DNA of 64,000 nt, taken from Bacilli bacterium. Lineage in GTDB: Bacteria; Bacillota_I; Bacilli_A; RFN20; DUOF01. Below the pieces are notes generated by a model. That model was not told the DNA's origin. It saw nothing but the letters and a program-made list of their open reading frames with translations, and did no database searches. The translations under genes and the position numbers were made by a program. Positions 32,757 to 41,595 of this stretch are shown piece by piece (position 1 is the first letter of the stretch; each line of letters opens with the position of its first letter). Where the stretch lies: contig JAFWYE010000009.1 of the NCBI GenBank assembly GCA_017517765.1, positions 124,001-188,000 on the forward strand, written 5' to 3'.

Positions 32757-35531
32757 ATGCCTGAGATAACTTTTGAGGAAGCTAGTGAATTTTTAAAGTT
32801 ACTAGATTTTCATTCTTTACACAATGAGAAACAAGCAGAAATAGACGCCTGTAACTATATAAATAAAAATGGGATAACACTTGAGGAATTAACTCCTAGT
32901 GGTATCCATTTTGTCATTAGTAAACTTGAAGGTTTAAAGCAAGCTAATTTCATAAAAGATAATATTGAGTTAATTTTAAAAGATGATGAAGATATTTTTA
33001 TATATAGTATGATGGCTCCTAAATCTTTACCACACTATCTTAACTATACATCTTTAAAAGTTTTACATGATGTTGCTCCTAGTATTTTTGATAAGATATT
33101 AGAAGATAGTTTTCTTGCTGCTTTAGAGAATTTAACTAGTGAGGAAATCATAAGTTTCTTTAGTGAGTTCAAGGACAAAATTGATAAGCTTGAAAACTTA
33201 AGATTTATCATGAACTTATCTTCGATTAGATATAATAGACGTAATGAAGAAGAATTAATTGATATTGTAAAAGAAATGTATAAAGAGAGAATCAATAACT
33301 TATCTGGTCATGATTTACTTAAGTATATTGAGTTTATTGTAGAAAACACTGAGGTCGCTTCTTTTATAGAGGAAAACAAAGATAAAGTAGTTGAAGCACT
33401 CTCAATTACAGATCCCAATCTTTTACACACATTTTTAGTAGAACTTGATAGCGATACTAAAAAAACTGCTTTAGTGGGATTAACAAAAGATATAATTAAC
33501 CCTAATACGCTTAACAAAGTAATCTCTTCTTGTACTTTAGATTCAATTGTATCTTTGTATAATAAAGATAAAGAATTATTTAAAAAGATTGATATTGAAT
33601 CACTTGTAAAAGCGGGTAATAAAGACTTTATGTGTAAAGCTCCTTTACTTAGTGAACTATTAGATTCATATAAGTTAGATAGCATAGAGTTTTTAAATAA
33701 AACACTTTATCGTTCATACTTTACAAGTTCTTTAAATCTAGTAGCATCACATATAGAAAAAAGATTTAGAGACTCTTTAATAATAGATGGCAAACTAGAA
33801 ACAATAGATGATTCTACAACTATATTTTCCACTTCATATTTAAAGAACCTAAAGGAAATACATGAATTAAAATTAGATAGCACAAGTCCTATTTATATGG
33901 CTCATTTAAAAGTATTTGTTAAATATCTAACAGGAAAAGAAATCATAGATATTCCAAATAATGATGAATTAAAACAATTAGATATTTATTTCCATAGAAT
34001 CATCAAAGGAGAGTCTTTAACTAAACTTGTTACTTTAACTAGCATTCAAGATATAGCAATGTTAAATAGACATAGAAAAATAGAATTCAATGCTGAAGAG
34101 TTATCTGTGAATCAAATAGCATCCTATAACATTAAAGAACACAAAAAATTATATTCTTTATATGATGGTGCCCCATATTATACAAAAGAATATAGAGCAT
34201 TAACTTTAAAATTAATGTTAATGCTTGGCTATAATAGAGCAAGTTATGTTTTAAGTATTGATAAGTCACTTCCTACTTTAGAGCATCTTGTTGGTAATGT
34301 AGATGTAAGTGATATAAAGTTAGATGAACAAGGCAATCCTATATTAAATAAAAGATTCATCAATATTATGTTTAATGATAAAGATAATCCTAGAATAAAA
34401 GAAATGCTAAATGATAAAACTTCTCCTTTATATAAATACTTCCCTAGAATATTTAATGAATGGGATATTATAAAAATAAATCATAAAGATAAAAATCTAG
34501 ATTCTATCTTTGAATTTTTAGAGGGAGAAGATGTTCACTTACCTCCTAAATATTATAAGTTAGAAAAAGAATTAAAGTATGTAGGATGTAAGGGTAATAT
34601 TGTAAGTGAAGCTATGGCTTTACATGACAAGATGCTTAAAAGAGTAACCTCTAGTATTCCTAGAGTAAAAGGAAAAGTAAATGATTATACTTATGAAGTA
34701 TTAAGATATGATAATTTAGAGGGTATCTCAGTTGGTAATAAAACTAATTGTTGTTTTACTGTTAAAGGTAGAGCATTTACTTGTTTAAAACATGCACTGG
34801 CCTCAAACAATGGAAGAGTTCTTGTTATTAAAAAGAATGGTGAGTTAATTGCTCACTCTTGGCTATGGAGAAATGGTAATCTTTTGTGTATTGATAATAT
34901 TGAAGTTAATAAAGGTGTAAAAGATCCTAGTTTCTTTGAAGCTTATAAAGAATTTGTTAAGGAAGTTATAAATGTTTCTAGAAAAGAAGAGCAATCTTCT
35001 TCTATAAAAACTATTACTCTAGGTAAATCATCTTTTGATTTTAATATTCCTGAGTTAAGTAGTTATATGTATATGAAAGATATTTCCCTAAAAGAAGATC
35101 CTAGTTCAAATTCAATACTAGTAGATGCATTACCTCAACCTATAGAGTATGTTTCTTATAGTGACTCTAATAAGAAGCAGTATATCTTGTATGGAGATAC
35201 TAATTATAGTTTATATTCTCCTGAAACTAGTTATGAGGATGAGAGAATAGAAACTTATGTTTATAATAGTAAGATACAAATAAATGATGAAACTAAAGAA
35301 AAAATAGAAAAACACCTAAATTATTTACGTCACTTAAAAGAGACAAATAACCCTGATTTTTCTATAGTTACTTTAAATAGTATTGAAACTTTATACATAA
35401 ATACCGATTACTATATCGCTATAAACAAAAAAGGTGAAATAGAAAGTTACATTTTAGATAATGATTATAGAGCAAAAGAAGAATATCAAAGAATATTATC
35501 TAGTTTAAAGAAAAAAGTTAAGAGCGCATAA
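32757..35531 (+). CDS. Large cytoplasmic protein of unknown function with C-terminal Cys-Cys domain
   Basis: 924 residues; no named family recognised. The N-terminal 450 residues are helical and repeat-like (LRFIMNLSSIRYN, LLHTFLVELDSDTKK), resembling a helical scaffold. A compact domain at about 650-760 stands out: GISVGNKTNCCFTVKG near 655, VLVIKKNGELIAHSWLWRNG near 690 and LLCIDNIEVNKG near 712. It aligns with the C-terminal domain of the LRR protein at 54547-56877 (C-C, LV-K, N-G, I--N) and looks like a GNAT- or PcfJ-like fold (inference). The gene follows ankyrin copy 2 by 13 bases with GAGGTAAA as ribosome binding site, so both may act together. Confidence 0.75.
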   Translation: MPEITFEEASEFLKLLDFHSLHNEKQAEIDACNYINKNGITLEELTPSGIHFVISKLEGLKQANFIKDNIELILKDDEDIFIYSMMAPKSLPHYLNYTSLKVLHDVAPSIFDKILEDSFLAALENLTSEEIISFFSEFKDKIDKLENLRFIMNLSSIRYNRRNEEELIDIVKEMYKERINNLSGHDLLKYIEFIVENTEVASFIEENKDKVVEALSITDPNLLHTFLVELDSDTKKTALVGLTKDIINPNTLNKVISSCTLDSIVSLYNKDKELFKKIDIESLVKAGNKDFMCKAPLLSELLDSYKLDSIEFLNKTLYRSYFTSSLNLVASHIEKRFRDSLIIDGKLETIDDSTTIFSTSYLKNLKEIHELKLDSTSPIYMAHLKVFVKYLTGKEIIDIPNNDELKQLDIYFHRIIKGESLTKLVTLTSIQDIAMLNRHRKIEFNAEELSVNQIASYNIKEHKKLYSLYDGAPYYTKEYRALTLKLMLMLGYNRASYVLSIDKSLPTLEHLVGNVDVSDIKLDEQGNPILNKRFINIMFNDKDNPRIKEMLNDKTSPLYKYFPRIFNEWDIIKINHKDKNLDSIFEFLEGEDVHLPPKYYKLEKELKYVGCKGNIVSEAMALHDKMLKRVTSSIPRVKGKVNDYTYEVLRYDNLEGISVGNKTNCCFTVKGRAFTCLKHALASNNGRVLVIKKNGELIAHSWLWRNGNLLCIDNIEVNKGVKDPSFFEAYKEFVKEVINVSRKEEQSSSIKTITLGKSSFDFNIPELSSYMYMKDISLKEDPSSNSILVDALPQPIEYVSYSDSNKKQYILYGDTNYSLYSPETSYEDERIETYVYNSKIQINDETKEKIEKHLNYLRHLKETNNPDFSIVTLNSIETLYINTDYYIAINKKGEIESYILDNDYRAKEEYQRILSSLKKKVKSA

Positions 35532-35547
35532 CCCTTAACTTTTTATA
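35508..35547. terminator. Bidirectional intrinsic terminator
   Basis: Stem AAAAGTTAAG / CTTAACTTTT enclosing the stop codon of the 924-residue gene in its loop. It serves the convergent methionine gamma-lyase-family gene as well. Confidence 0.82.
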
Positions 35548-36801
35548 TTACTTATTTAATATTTTATTTAAAGCAAGTAAAATCCCTAACTTACCATATT
35601 CATAAGTTAATCCACCTTGCATAAATATTGTATAGGGAGGAATAACTGGTCCATCACAACTAAGTTCAATAGTGCTACCTTCAGTAAAACTACCACTAGC
35701 CATTACTACTTGATGATTGTATCCTGGCATATCACTAGGTATAGGAGATACATAACTCTCTACTGGGCATGCACTTTGAATACCTTGACAAAACTTAACC
35801 ATTTTATCTGGATCATTTAAAGTAATTGTTTGAATTACATCTGTTCTATATTCATCATATTTAGGATCTACATCAAATCCTAATTTTTCTAACATTAGTG
35901 AAGCAAAAGTCATAGTTTTTAGACTTGAGCATACTACTGCAGGAGACAAATATAATCCCTTATAAAAAGACATGTTTTGGTTCATATTAGCACCAATATC
36001 TTTACCAATACATGGAGCACTAAATCTTTCTGCCACATCATTAATTAGATCTTTATTACCTACAATATAACCACCAGTTTTAGCAATACCTCCACCTAAG
36101 TTCTTCATTAATGAGCCGACAATAATATCCGCTCCAACCTCAATTGGCTCTTTTTCCTCTACAAAGTCTCCATAGCAATTATCTATCATTATAATTACTT
36201 CTTTATTAACTTCCCTTATAACCTTAATTACTCTTTCAATCTTTTCAATAGTTAAACTCTTTCTTTGACTATATCCTCTAGATCTTTGTATCTCTACTAA
36301 CTTAACATCATGTTTAGCTAATCTAGTTTTGATTGCATCAATATCAAAGTCATTATCAATTAAATCTATTTCTTCATATTTAACTCCATTAGCAATTAAT
36401 GAATTTCTACTATCTCCTTCAAGTCCTATAACTCCTTTTAAAGAATCATATGGAGTACCACTAATAGATATCATTGTATCCCCATGCTTTAATAAGCCAA
36501 AAAAAGTAAGACTCAAAGCATGGGTACCAGACATAATTTGAGGTCTAACTAAAGCATCTTCAGCCTTAAAGATATCTGCATATATTTGCTCTAGTTTATC
36601 TCTACCAGCATCACTATATCCATATCCAGTAATCTCACAAAAATCTGTTCCTGAAACCATAAACTTTTGAAAAGCACTTAATACTTTTGCACTATTTAAT
36701 AAAGAGTTAGCCTCATATCTAGAATAAATTTCTTCTAGTTCCTTCTCCGCTTCATTTGCTAACTTTAATAATTCACTATCAATCTTTAAATCTTTATACA
36801 T
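35548..36801 (-). CDS. Methionine gamma-lyase family protein (YnbB-like, PLP-dependent)
   Basis: 417 residues, cytoplasmic. It belongs to the family often labelled aluminium resistance or methionine gamma-lyase family (PF06838, Bacillus YnbB-like). The fold-type I PLP features are seen: MSGTHALSLTFFGLL near 90 for cofactor phosphate binding, the Asp in MIDNCYGDFVE near 205, and the Schiff-base lysine in GSLMKNLGGGIAKTGGYIVG near 230. The N-terminal GYGYSDAGRDKLEQIYAD and the C-terminal GGLTYEYGKLGILLAL are typical of this family. The true substrate is not settled. It is a single gene with a TATAAT at 36822-36817 on its strand and a GGTGA site. Confidence 0.88.
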   Translation of the reverse strand: MYKDLKIDSELLKLANEAEKELEEIYSRYEANSLLNSAKVLSAFQKFMVSGTDFCEITGYGYSDAGRDKLEQIYADIFKAEDALVRPQIMSGTHALSLTFFGLLKHGDTMISISGTPYDSLKGVIGLEGDSRNSLIANGVKYEEIDLIDNDFDIDAIKTRLAKHDVKLVEIQRSRGYSQRKSLTIEKIERVIKVIREVNKEVIIMIDNCYGDFVEEKEPIEVGADIIVGSLMKNLGGGIAKTGGYIVGNKDLINDVAERFSAPCIGKDIGANMNQNMSFYKGLYLSPAVVCSSLKTMTFASLMLEKLGFDVDPKYDEYRTDVIQTITLNDPDKMVKFCQGIQSACPVESYVSPIPSDMPGYNHQVVMASGSFTEGSTIELSCDGPVIPPYTIFMQGGLTYEYGKLGILLALNKILNK

Positions 36802-36858
36802 AAAATCACCACTAGTATTATACTCGGTGTTTATTTTTTTTAAAATATTTATCGATAA

Positions 36859-36887
36859 TTGACAAATAAAAAATACACTTTTAAAAT
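36859..36887 (+). promoter_or_regulatory. Promoter of the pnuC-like gene
   Basis: TTGACA (36859-36864), a 17-base spacer and TAAAAT (36882-36887), the best consensus match in this part of the window. The leader is about 20 bases, too short for a riboswitch. Confidence 0.75.
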
Positions 36888-36912
36888 AATCTACGTATTA
36901 AGGAGAAAGGGT

Positions 36913-37806
36913 ATGGAAGAAACAAAAAAACAAAATTGGTTTATTAGACTTTGGAATTATTATTCTACATATGAGAAAATTTGGTTCATATCAATAACTA
37001 TCTTAGCATTTGTATTTGCCTTTATATTCCCTGAAGAAGATATTGGGGGAGTAAATGGTAAAATCATCATGGCTTTATATTTAATAGATATCTTCTCAAA
37101 CATCTTATGTGAATTGCTTATTTCAAAACAAAGCAAATGGAACTTCTTAGTTTCACTTGTAGTAGAATTCACTGAGATTGCTATCTGTATAGTATGTGCA
37201 TATAGATTTGCTACTATGGCAACAACAATCTTCTTTTGGATTCCTGTTGATATCATCAGCTTCTTTGTATGGCACAAAAATCCAGATAGAGAAAAAAGTG
37301 AACTTACTGAAGTTAGAACATTAAAAGGATGGCAAGAATTACTAGTAATACTAGGTATTATTGTTTGGACTATTGGAATTGGTTACTTATTAACTTTAAT
37401 CAATGTAGAAGAAGGAATCTTATCTGATAGTCCTACATTAAATAAAGTCGTATGTTATTTAGATGCTTGTTGTAGCGTTGTAGGTATCGCAAATGGATTA
37501 TTTATTCTATTTAGATATAGAGAACAATGGTTTGCCTGGTATATAGCTACATTCCTAGAAATAGCAATGAACATTATCGCTGGTCAATGGGTGCTATTAG
37601 TACTTAAAGCAGGATACTTATCTAATACAACATATGGAATGATCAAATGGAGTAAGTATATTAAAAACAAAGAACAAAAAGAAAAAAAACTAATAACTAA
37701 CCCTAGTGAAAAAGAAGAAATCTTCTCAAAATTAACAAAGGGTGTAAAGCCAATAAAAACTTCAAGTAATACTAGCGAAAAAGAAGTATCTACTGAAACT
37801 AATTAA
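36913..37806 (+). CDS. pnuC: PnuC-like nicotinamide mononucleotide/riboside transporter
   Basis: 297 residues with about seven membrane helices. PnuC proteins take up nicotinamide riboside or related vitamin precursors by facilitated diffusion. The C-terminal family signature is clear: REQWFAWYIATFLEI followed by GQWVLLVLKAGYLSN and GMIKWSKYIK, with the Trp/Tyr residues that line the substrate pocket. The soluble C-terminal tail is long and charged (about 40 residues), unusual but not unique. The ATG at 36913 with AGGAG seven bases upstream replaces a non-ATG frame opening at 36859, which lies over the promoter. It ends at its own terminator. Confidence 0.85.
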   Translation: MEETKKQNWFIRLWNYYSTYEKIWFISITILAFVFAFIFPEEDIGGVNGKIIMALYLIDIFSNILCELLISKQSKWNFLVSLVVEFTEIAICIVCAYRFATMATTIFFWIPVDIISFFVWHKNPDREKSELTEVRTLKGWQELLVILGIIVWTIGIGYLLTLINVEEGILSDSPTLNKVVCYLDACCSVVGIANGLFILFRYREQWFAWYIATFLEIAMNIIAGQWVLLVLKAGYLSNTTYGMIKWSKYIKNKEQKEKKLITNPSEKEEIFSKLTKGVKPIKTSSNTSEKEVSTETN

Positions 37807-37833
37807 GGATGATTATTCATCCTTTTTTATTTA
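37803..37833 (+). terminator. Intrinsic terminator of the pnuC-like gene
   Basis: Stem AAGGATGA (37805-37812) / TCATCCTT (37817-37824) followed by six T. Confidence 0.88.
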
Positions 37834-37858
37834 TAAAAAAAGGTAGCTAATTGCTACC
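37833..37858 (-). terminator. Intrinsic terminator of the SDR gene
   Basis: Stem GGTAGC / GCTACC with loop TAATT (37841-37857). It is followed on the minus strand by a T-run and overlaps the last codons of the SDR gene. Confidence 0.75.
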
Positions 37859-38590
37859 ATATTGTCCCCCATCTACTCTAATAACACTATTATTAATAAA
37901 ACTTGCATCATCACTTACCAAAAACTTAACAAGCTTAGCTACATCCCTTGGAGTTCCCATTCTTTTAACAAGAATCTTTTCTTCTTCATTTTTTATAAAC
38001 TCTTCATCCATACCTTCAAGCTCACTCTCTGTACCAATAAACCCAGGAGTTATTGCATTAACATTAATGTATGGAGCAAACTCTATTGCCATATTATGAG
38101 TTAAAGATATGAGTGCTGCTTTAGAAGCATCATAATCTAAACATACTGGATAATAAGTATTAATCCCATTAGTAGAACTTATATTTATAATTCTACCCCA
38201 CTTATTATTTATCATATCTTTACTTACATATTTACTAACTAAAAATGCTCCTATAACATTAACATCCATTGTTCTTTTAAAATCTTCCACGCTCTTTTTA
38301 TAAAAGAAATCATTATAGTTAACTGCAGCATTATTAACTAAAATATCCACACTTCCTAATTTAGAGTGAATCTCTTCAATCATGCTTTTCACTTCTTCTT
38401 CATTACTCACATCACATTTAATAACTAAACTTCTTACATTATACTTACTAATTTCTTTTTCAAGTTCATATGCTTCATCTTTACTAGTATTATAATTAAT
38501 AACTACATCCATCCCATTACTAGCAAGCTCTCTTATTATTTCTTTACCGATCCCCTTACTAGAACCAGTAACTAAAGCCACTTTACTCAT
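37847..38590 (-). CDS. Short-chain dehydrogenase/reductase, FabG-like
   Basis: 247 residues, cytoplasmic NAD(P)-dependent oxidoreductase. The cofactor motif TGSSKGIGKEI lies near residue 9, the NNAA motif (VNNAAVNYND) near 87, the catalytic Ser in IINISSTNG near 138 and the YDASK (Tyr/Lys) site near 154. The structural motif ITPGFIGTE and the C-terminal VDGGQYG are as in 3-oxoacyl-ACP reductase. It may be FabG, but no other fatty-acid gene lies nearby and many SDRs share this sequence, so the substrate is open. The ATG at 38590 with AGGTGA five bases upstream is preferred to a GTG at 38599. Confidence 0.88.
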   Translation of the reverse strand: MSKVALVTGSSKGIGKEIIRELASNGMDVVINYNTSKDEAYELEKEISKYNVRSLVIKCDVSNEEEVKSMIEEIHSKLGSVDILVNNAAVNYNDFFYKKSVEDFKRTMDVNVIGAFLVSKYVSKDMINNKWGRIINISSTNGINTYYPVCLDYDASKAALISLTHNMAIEFAPYINVNAITPGFIGTESELEGMDEEFIKNEEEKILVKRMGTPRDVAKLVKFLVSDDASFINNSVIRVDGGQYGSN

Positions 38591-38634
38591 ACTTATCACC
38601 TGATAACTATATTACTATATTAAAGTAATTTACA

Positions 38635-38661
38635 AAAGAAAAAGAGCTATTAAGCTCTTGA
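38635..38661 (-). terminator. Intrinsic terminator of efp
   Basis: Stem AAGAGCT / AGCTCTT with a short loop (38642-38659), followed on the minus strand by TTTTTCTTTTG. Confidence 0.75.
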
Positions 38662-39210
38662 AGAATATTTACCATCAATAGTAGAGATAATAATCTTTTC
38701 TCCCTCTTCGATGAATAATGGAACTTTAACTAATAATCCAGTTTCTACGATTGCATCTTTAGTAGCTCCAGTAACTGTATTTCCTTTTACTGCAGGAGCA
38801 GTTTCAGTAACAGTTAATTCTACTTTATCAGGTAAGTTAATACCTAATAATTCAGATTCATATAAAGCAACCACAACTTCCATACCTTCGATTAAGAAGT
38901 TCTTGTTGTATCCAACTTGTTCTTCACTTAAATCATAAGTTTCATATGTTTCCATATCCATAAAACTATAAATACCACCAGCATTATAAGAATATTGTAC
39001 ATTTCTTTTTGTGATAGTAGCAGTTTCAAACTTAGTATTAGCATTGAATGTTCTTTCTAATGTATTGCTAGTTCTTAAGTTCTTTAACTTAGTTTTTAAA
39101 ATAGCAGCACCCTTACCTGGTTTTACATGTAAGAATTCTACAACTTGATAAATATTACCCTCGATTAAAAGAGTTAAACCATTTTTAATTTCACTTGCAT
39201 CGATCATCAT
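38650..39210 (-). CDS. efp: Translation elongation factor P
   Basis: 186 residues, the standard EF-P length. It rescues ribosomes stalled at polyproline stretches. The KOW-like N-terminal domain holds HVKPGKGAAILKTKL, with the modifiable lysine at residue 33 of this reading (32 if the second Met is used). The two OB domains follow, with FMDMETYE near 83 and the C-terminal signature AIVETGLLVKVPLFIEEGEKI. The lysine is in the PGKG loop of the type unmodified or 5-aminopentanol-modified in Firmicutes. No modification gene lies nearby. Two adjacent ATGs (39210, 39207) follow GGGGG; the first is better spaced. Confidence 0.97.
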   Translation of the reverse strand: MMIDASEIKNGLTLLIEGNIYQVVEFLHVKPGKGAAILKTKLKNLRTSNTLERTFNANTKFETATITKRNVQYSYNAGGIYSFMDMETYETYDLSEEQVGYNKNFLIEGMEVVVALYESELLGINLPDKVELTVTETAPAVKGNTVTGATKDAIVETGLLVKVPLFIEEGEKIIISTIDGKYSSRA

Positions 39211-39334
39211 AAATTATATTCCCCCAAATCAACACAACCATTTTATATTTTTTATTAAATAGTGTCAATAGGAACAATTAATTACACAGGTAAAGATAAT
39301 AATTTCAAAATTATTATTTTGGTCAACATCTATA

Positions 39335-39356
39335 ATTTCATGAAATGGAGTATAAT
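39335..39356 (+). promoter_or_regulatory. Palindrome and -10 box upstream of the 192-residue gene
   Basis: A 12-base perfect palindrome ATTTCATGAAAT (39335-39346) lies five bases before TATAAT (39351-39356). The -35 region is poor, so the site may be regulated. The gene start is 30 bases downstream. Confidence 0.4.
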
Positions 39357-39385
39357 AGTATCAACGTTAAATAAAGGAGAATATT

Positions 39386-39964
39386 ATGAAATCAATTAAA
39401 GAAGAATATTATTATCAAATGTTAGGTTTGCTAGCTGCATATGACCCATGTGGTGCGGAAAATTTAATGAATGAAAAAGGCAACAGTTATGTAGCTAATT
39501 TACTAGGAATAGATCCATATATAGAAGCACTAGCAGACCTATTTAATAAGCATTTTTTAAAGCAAATGCAAGTAACTAAAAAAGATTTGGAAGATTTACC
39601 ATATCTTAGAGAGCTAGACATAAAAGATGAATTCTATTTTTCAGACAATAGAGATGATACTGCACTTTATCATAAAAGGGTACTTGAAATGATGAAGGAA
39701 TTTCATGATGAATTCATAAGAAAGCATAAATATAATGGAGATCCAAAATATGCATCTTTCTTTGTTACAAATAAAGATTTTTTATCACTAAGCCTTGAAG
39801 AATTTTTATTTGAATTAACATTTGTAAACATACTAGTATCTCGTTTAGGTGGAGTATTATCTATGGCACTTAATAGTTTTACAACTCATGGCAAGTTACT
39901 TGAGCCAAATAAAAAGTTAGTAACTGCGTTTAAAGAGTTAACAGAACAAAGTCCTCAAAAATAA
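39386..39964 (+). CDS. Helical protein of unknown function
   Basis: 192 residues; I recognise no family. It has no signal peptide and is rich in Leu, Glu and Lys, with predicted helices such as VLEMMKEFHDEFIRKHK near 110 and FLFELTFVNILVSRLGGVLS near 142, the latter weakly hydrophobic. AAGGAG lies seven bases before the ATG. It is a single gene divergent from efp. Nothing in the sequence points to a biochemical role. Confidence 0.65.
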   Translation: MKSIKEEYYYQMLGLLAAYDPCGAENLMNEKGNSYVANLLGIDPYIEALADLFNKHFLKQMQVTKKDLEDLPYLRELDIKDEFYFSDNRDDTALYHKRVLEMMKEFHDEFIRKHKYNGDPKYASFFVTNKDFLSLSLEEFLFELTFVNILVSRLGGVLSMALNSFTTHGKLLEPNKKLVTAFKELTEQSPQK

Positions 39965-40094
39965 AGAAAAAGTTCGTTAGATATACAAATATAGTGTTTA
40001 ATAAAAAAATAATTTCCACCATTATTTTGATTAATCGGCTCAAAAGTTGGATTTATAATTAAAATAATGCATAATTAAGTTAGGAGTGATTGAT

Positions 40095-40490
40095 ATGTGG
40101 ACTTGGATTTTTCTTATTTTAGGTATAGTTATTGCTTTAGCAGTAGTTGGTACATTAATATTGCCAAAAATTCCTGCTTCTTCTGAAGAAAAAAGAGAAA
40201 TGGAAGAAATGGCAGAAGAAAAAAGAAAATTGAAGAGTGGAGAAGTTACTTCAAAAAAAAGATGGTTTCTAATCTATATTGGATTATGTTTCCCTGTTGC
40301 AAATCTAGTAATCTTATTAGTACTTGCATTTAGAAAAGAGAAAACAAATCCTACTATTAGAAACTGGGCTAGAGCAAATCTAATATTTATGATAATTGGT
40401 GTAGTATTAGTTATTGCTTCAGTACTTGTTGTTTATTTCTTCTTCAATGATGTGTTAATGGCATATTTAAATCAGTTGGCTAGCCTTTAG
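40095..40490 (+). CDS. Small three-helix membrane protein of unknown function
   Basis: 131 residues. An N-terminal hydrophobic helix (WIFLILGIVIALAVVGTLIL) is followed by a highly charged linker (EEKREMEEMAEEKRKLKSGE) and two further helices at about 55-80 and 93-120. I know no named family for it. The ATG at 40095 is preferred, with AGGAG eight bases upstream; a GTG nine bases earlier overlaps that site. The terminator stem overlaps the last codons. It is probably an independent gene. Confidence 0.7.
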   Translation: MWTWIFLILGIVIALAVVGTLILPKIPASSEEKREMEEMAEEKRKLKSGEVTSKKRWFLIYIGLCFPVANLVILLVLAFRKEKTNPTIRNWARANLIFMIIGVVLVIASVLVVYFFFNDVLMAYLNQLASL

Positions 40491-40505
40491 CCAACTTTTT
40501 TATTT
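40472..40505 (+). terminator. Intrinsic terminator
   Basis: Stem GTTGGCTA (40475-40482) / TAGCCAAC (40488-40495) followed by a T-run; the stop codon of the membrane-protein gene lies in the hairpin. Confidence 0.88.
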
Positions 40506-40553
40506 ATAACAAAAATTAAGTTTCCTCATATACTAACTTAGGAGGAAATTTAA

Positions 40554-41561
40554 ATGTTTAAAAAATTAAAATATTTACTTAGTCTAATTATTGTATTTCC
40601 ACTTGTTACAACTGGATGTAGTTGTAATGATAATGGTCTTAAAAAGATTACTGTAGCTGAAGTTACTCACTCTATATTCTATGCGCCTCAATATTTAGCT
40701 GATTCTCTAGGATTTTTTAAAGATGAAGGATTAGATGTTAGTTTTGTTAATACAAATGGAGCAGATAAGACAATGGCTGCCTTACTTAGTAAAGATGCCC
40801 AAATTGGGTTAATGGGTCCCGAAGCTAGTATGTATGTTTACTTAAATGGACAAAAAGATTATGCGATAAACTTTGCTCAATTAACACAAAAAGATGGTAG
40901 CTTTTTAGTAGGTAGAGAAAACATAGATAACTTTGATATTTCCATGCTTAATGGTAAGGAGATACTTGGTGGAAGAAAAGCAGGTATGCCTGAAATGGTT
41001 TTAGAATACATTTTAAAAAGTAATGGTTTAGAAGTTGGTAGAGATGATCCTAGTAAAGATGTATATGTAAGAACAGATGTGCAATTTGCTGCAATGGCTG
41101 GAGCTTTTGTTTCAGGAGAGGGAGACTACGTTTCTTTATTTGAACCTACAGCTTCTAATCTAGAGAAGGCTGGCAATGGTTATATTGTGGCTTCTTTAGG
41201 TGAACTTTCTGGAAATGTAGCATATACTGCCTATAGTGCGCTTAAAAGTTATATAGATAAAAATGAAGATGTAATTCAAAAGTTTACTAATGCTATATAT
41301 AAAGCCCAAACTTGGATATATAGTCACACTGATGAAGAAGTTGCAAATGCTATAAAGGGATATTTTAGCGATACTACAATTAATGATTTAAAAACCGCTA
41401 TTTATAACTATAGAAAAATTGAAGCATGGAGCAAGACACCTATACTTAGTGAAGAATCTCTTAATAAATTAATGGATATTGTAGAACTTGCAGGAGAATT
41501 ACCATCTAGAGTAAGTTATTCTAAAATAGTAACAACAAAGTTTGCTAACAATGTAAAATAA
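40554..41561 (+). CDS. NMT1/THI5-like substrate-binding lipoprotein (orphan)
   Basis: 335 residues. A lipoprotein signal peptide ends in the lipobox VTTGCS, so Cys at about 22 is lipid-anchored to the outer face of the membrane. The mature part is an ABC-type periplasmic-binding fold of the NMT1/SsuA/ThiY group: VTHSIFYAPQYLADSLGFF, the DEGLDV strand, GADKTMAALLSKDAQIGLMG and the LGGRKAGMPEMVLEYIL hinge. Such proteins bind pyrimidine thiamin precursors, sulphonates or nitrate-like ligands. No permease or ATPase is adjacent; the next genes are ABC exporters on the other strand, so its transporter is elsewhere. Ribosome binding site GGAGG. Confidence 0.87.
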   Translation: MFKKLKYLLSLIIVFPLVTTGCSCNDNGLKKITVAEVTHSIFYAPQYLADSLGFFKDEGLDVSFVNTNGADKTMAALLSKDAQIGLMGPEASMYVYLNGQKDYAINFAQLTQKDGSFLVGRENIDNFDISMLNGKEILGGRKAGMPEMVLEYILKSNGLEVGRDDPSKDVYVRTDVQFAAMAGAFVSGEGDYVSLFEPTASNLEKAGNGYIVASLGELSGNVAYTAYSALKSYIDKNEDVIQKFTNAIYKAQTWIYSHTDEEVANAIKGYFSDTTINDLKTAIYNYRKIEAWSKTPILSEESLNKLMDIVELAGELPSRVSYSKIVTTKFANNVK

Positions 41562-41562
41562 A

Positions 41563-41595
41563 TAAAAAAGGAGGGCTATTGCTCTCCTTTTATTC
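41563..41595. terminator. Bidirectional intrinsic terminator
   Basis: Eleven-base-pair stem AAAAGGAGGGC / GCTCTCCTTTT with a TATT loop. It serves the lipoprotein gene and the convergent ABC exporter operon. Confidence 0.88.

Noticed and set aside
36859..36912. A riboswitch (NAD or niacin type) in front of the pnuC-like gene
   Set aside because: The promoter leaves a leader of only about 20 bases, too short for an aptamer.
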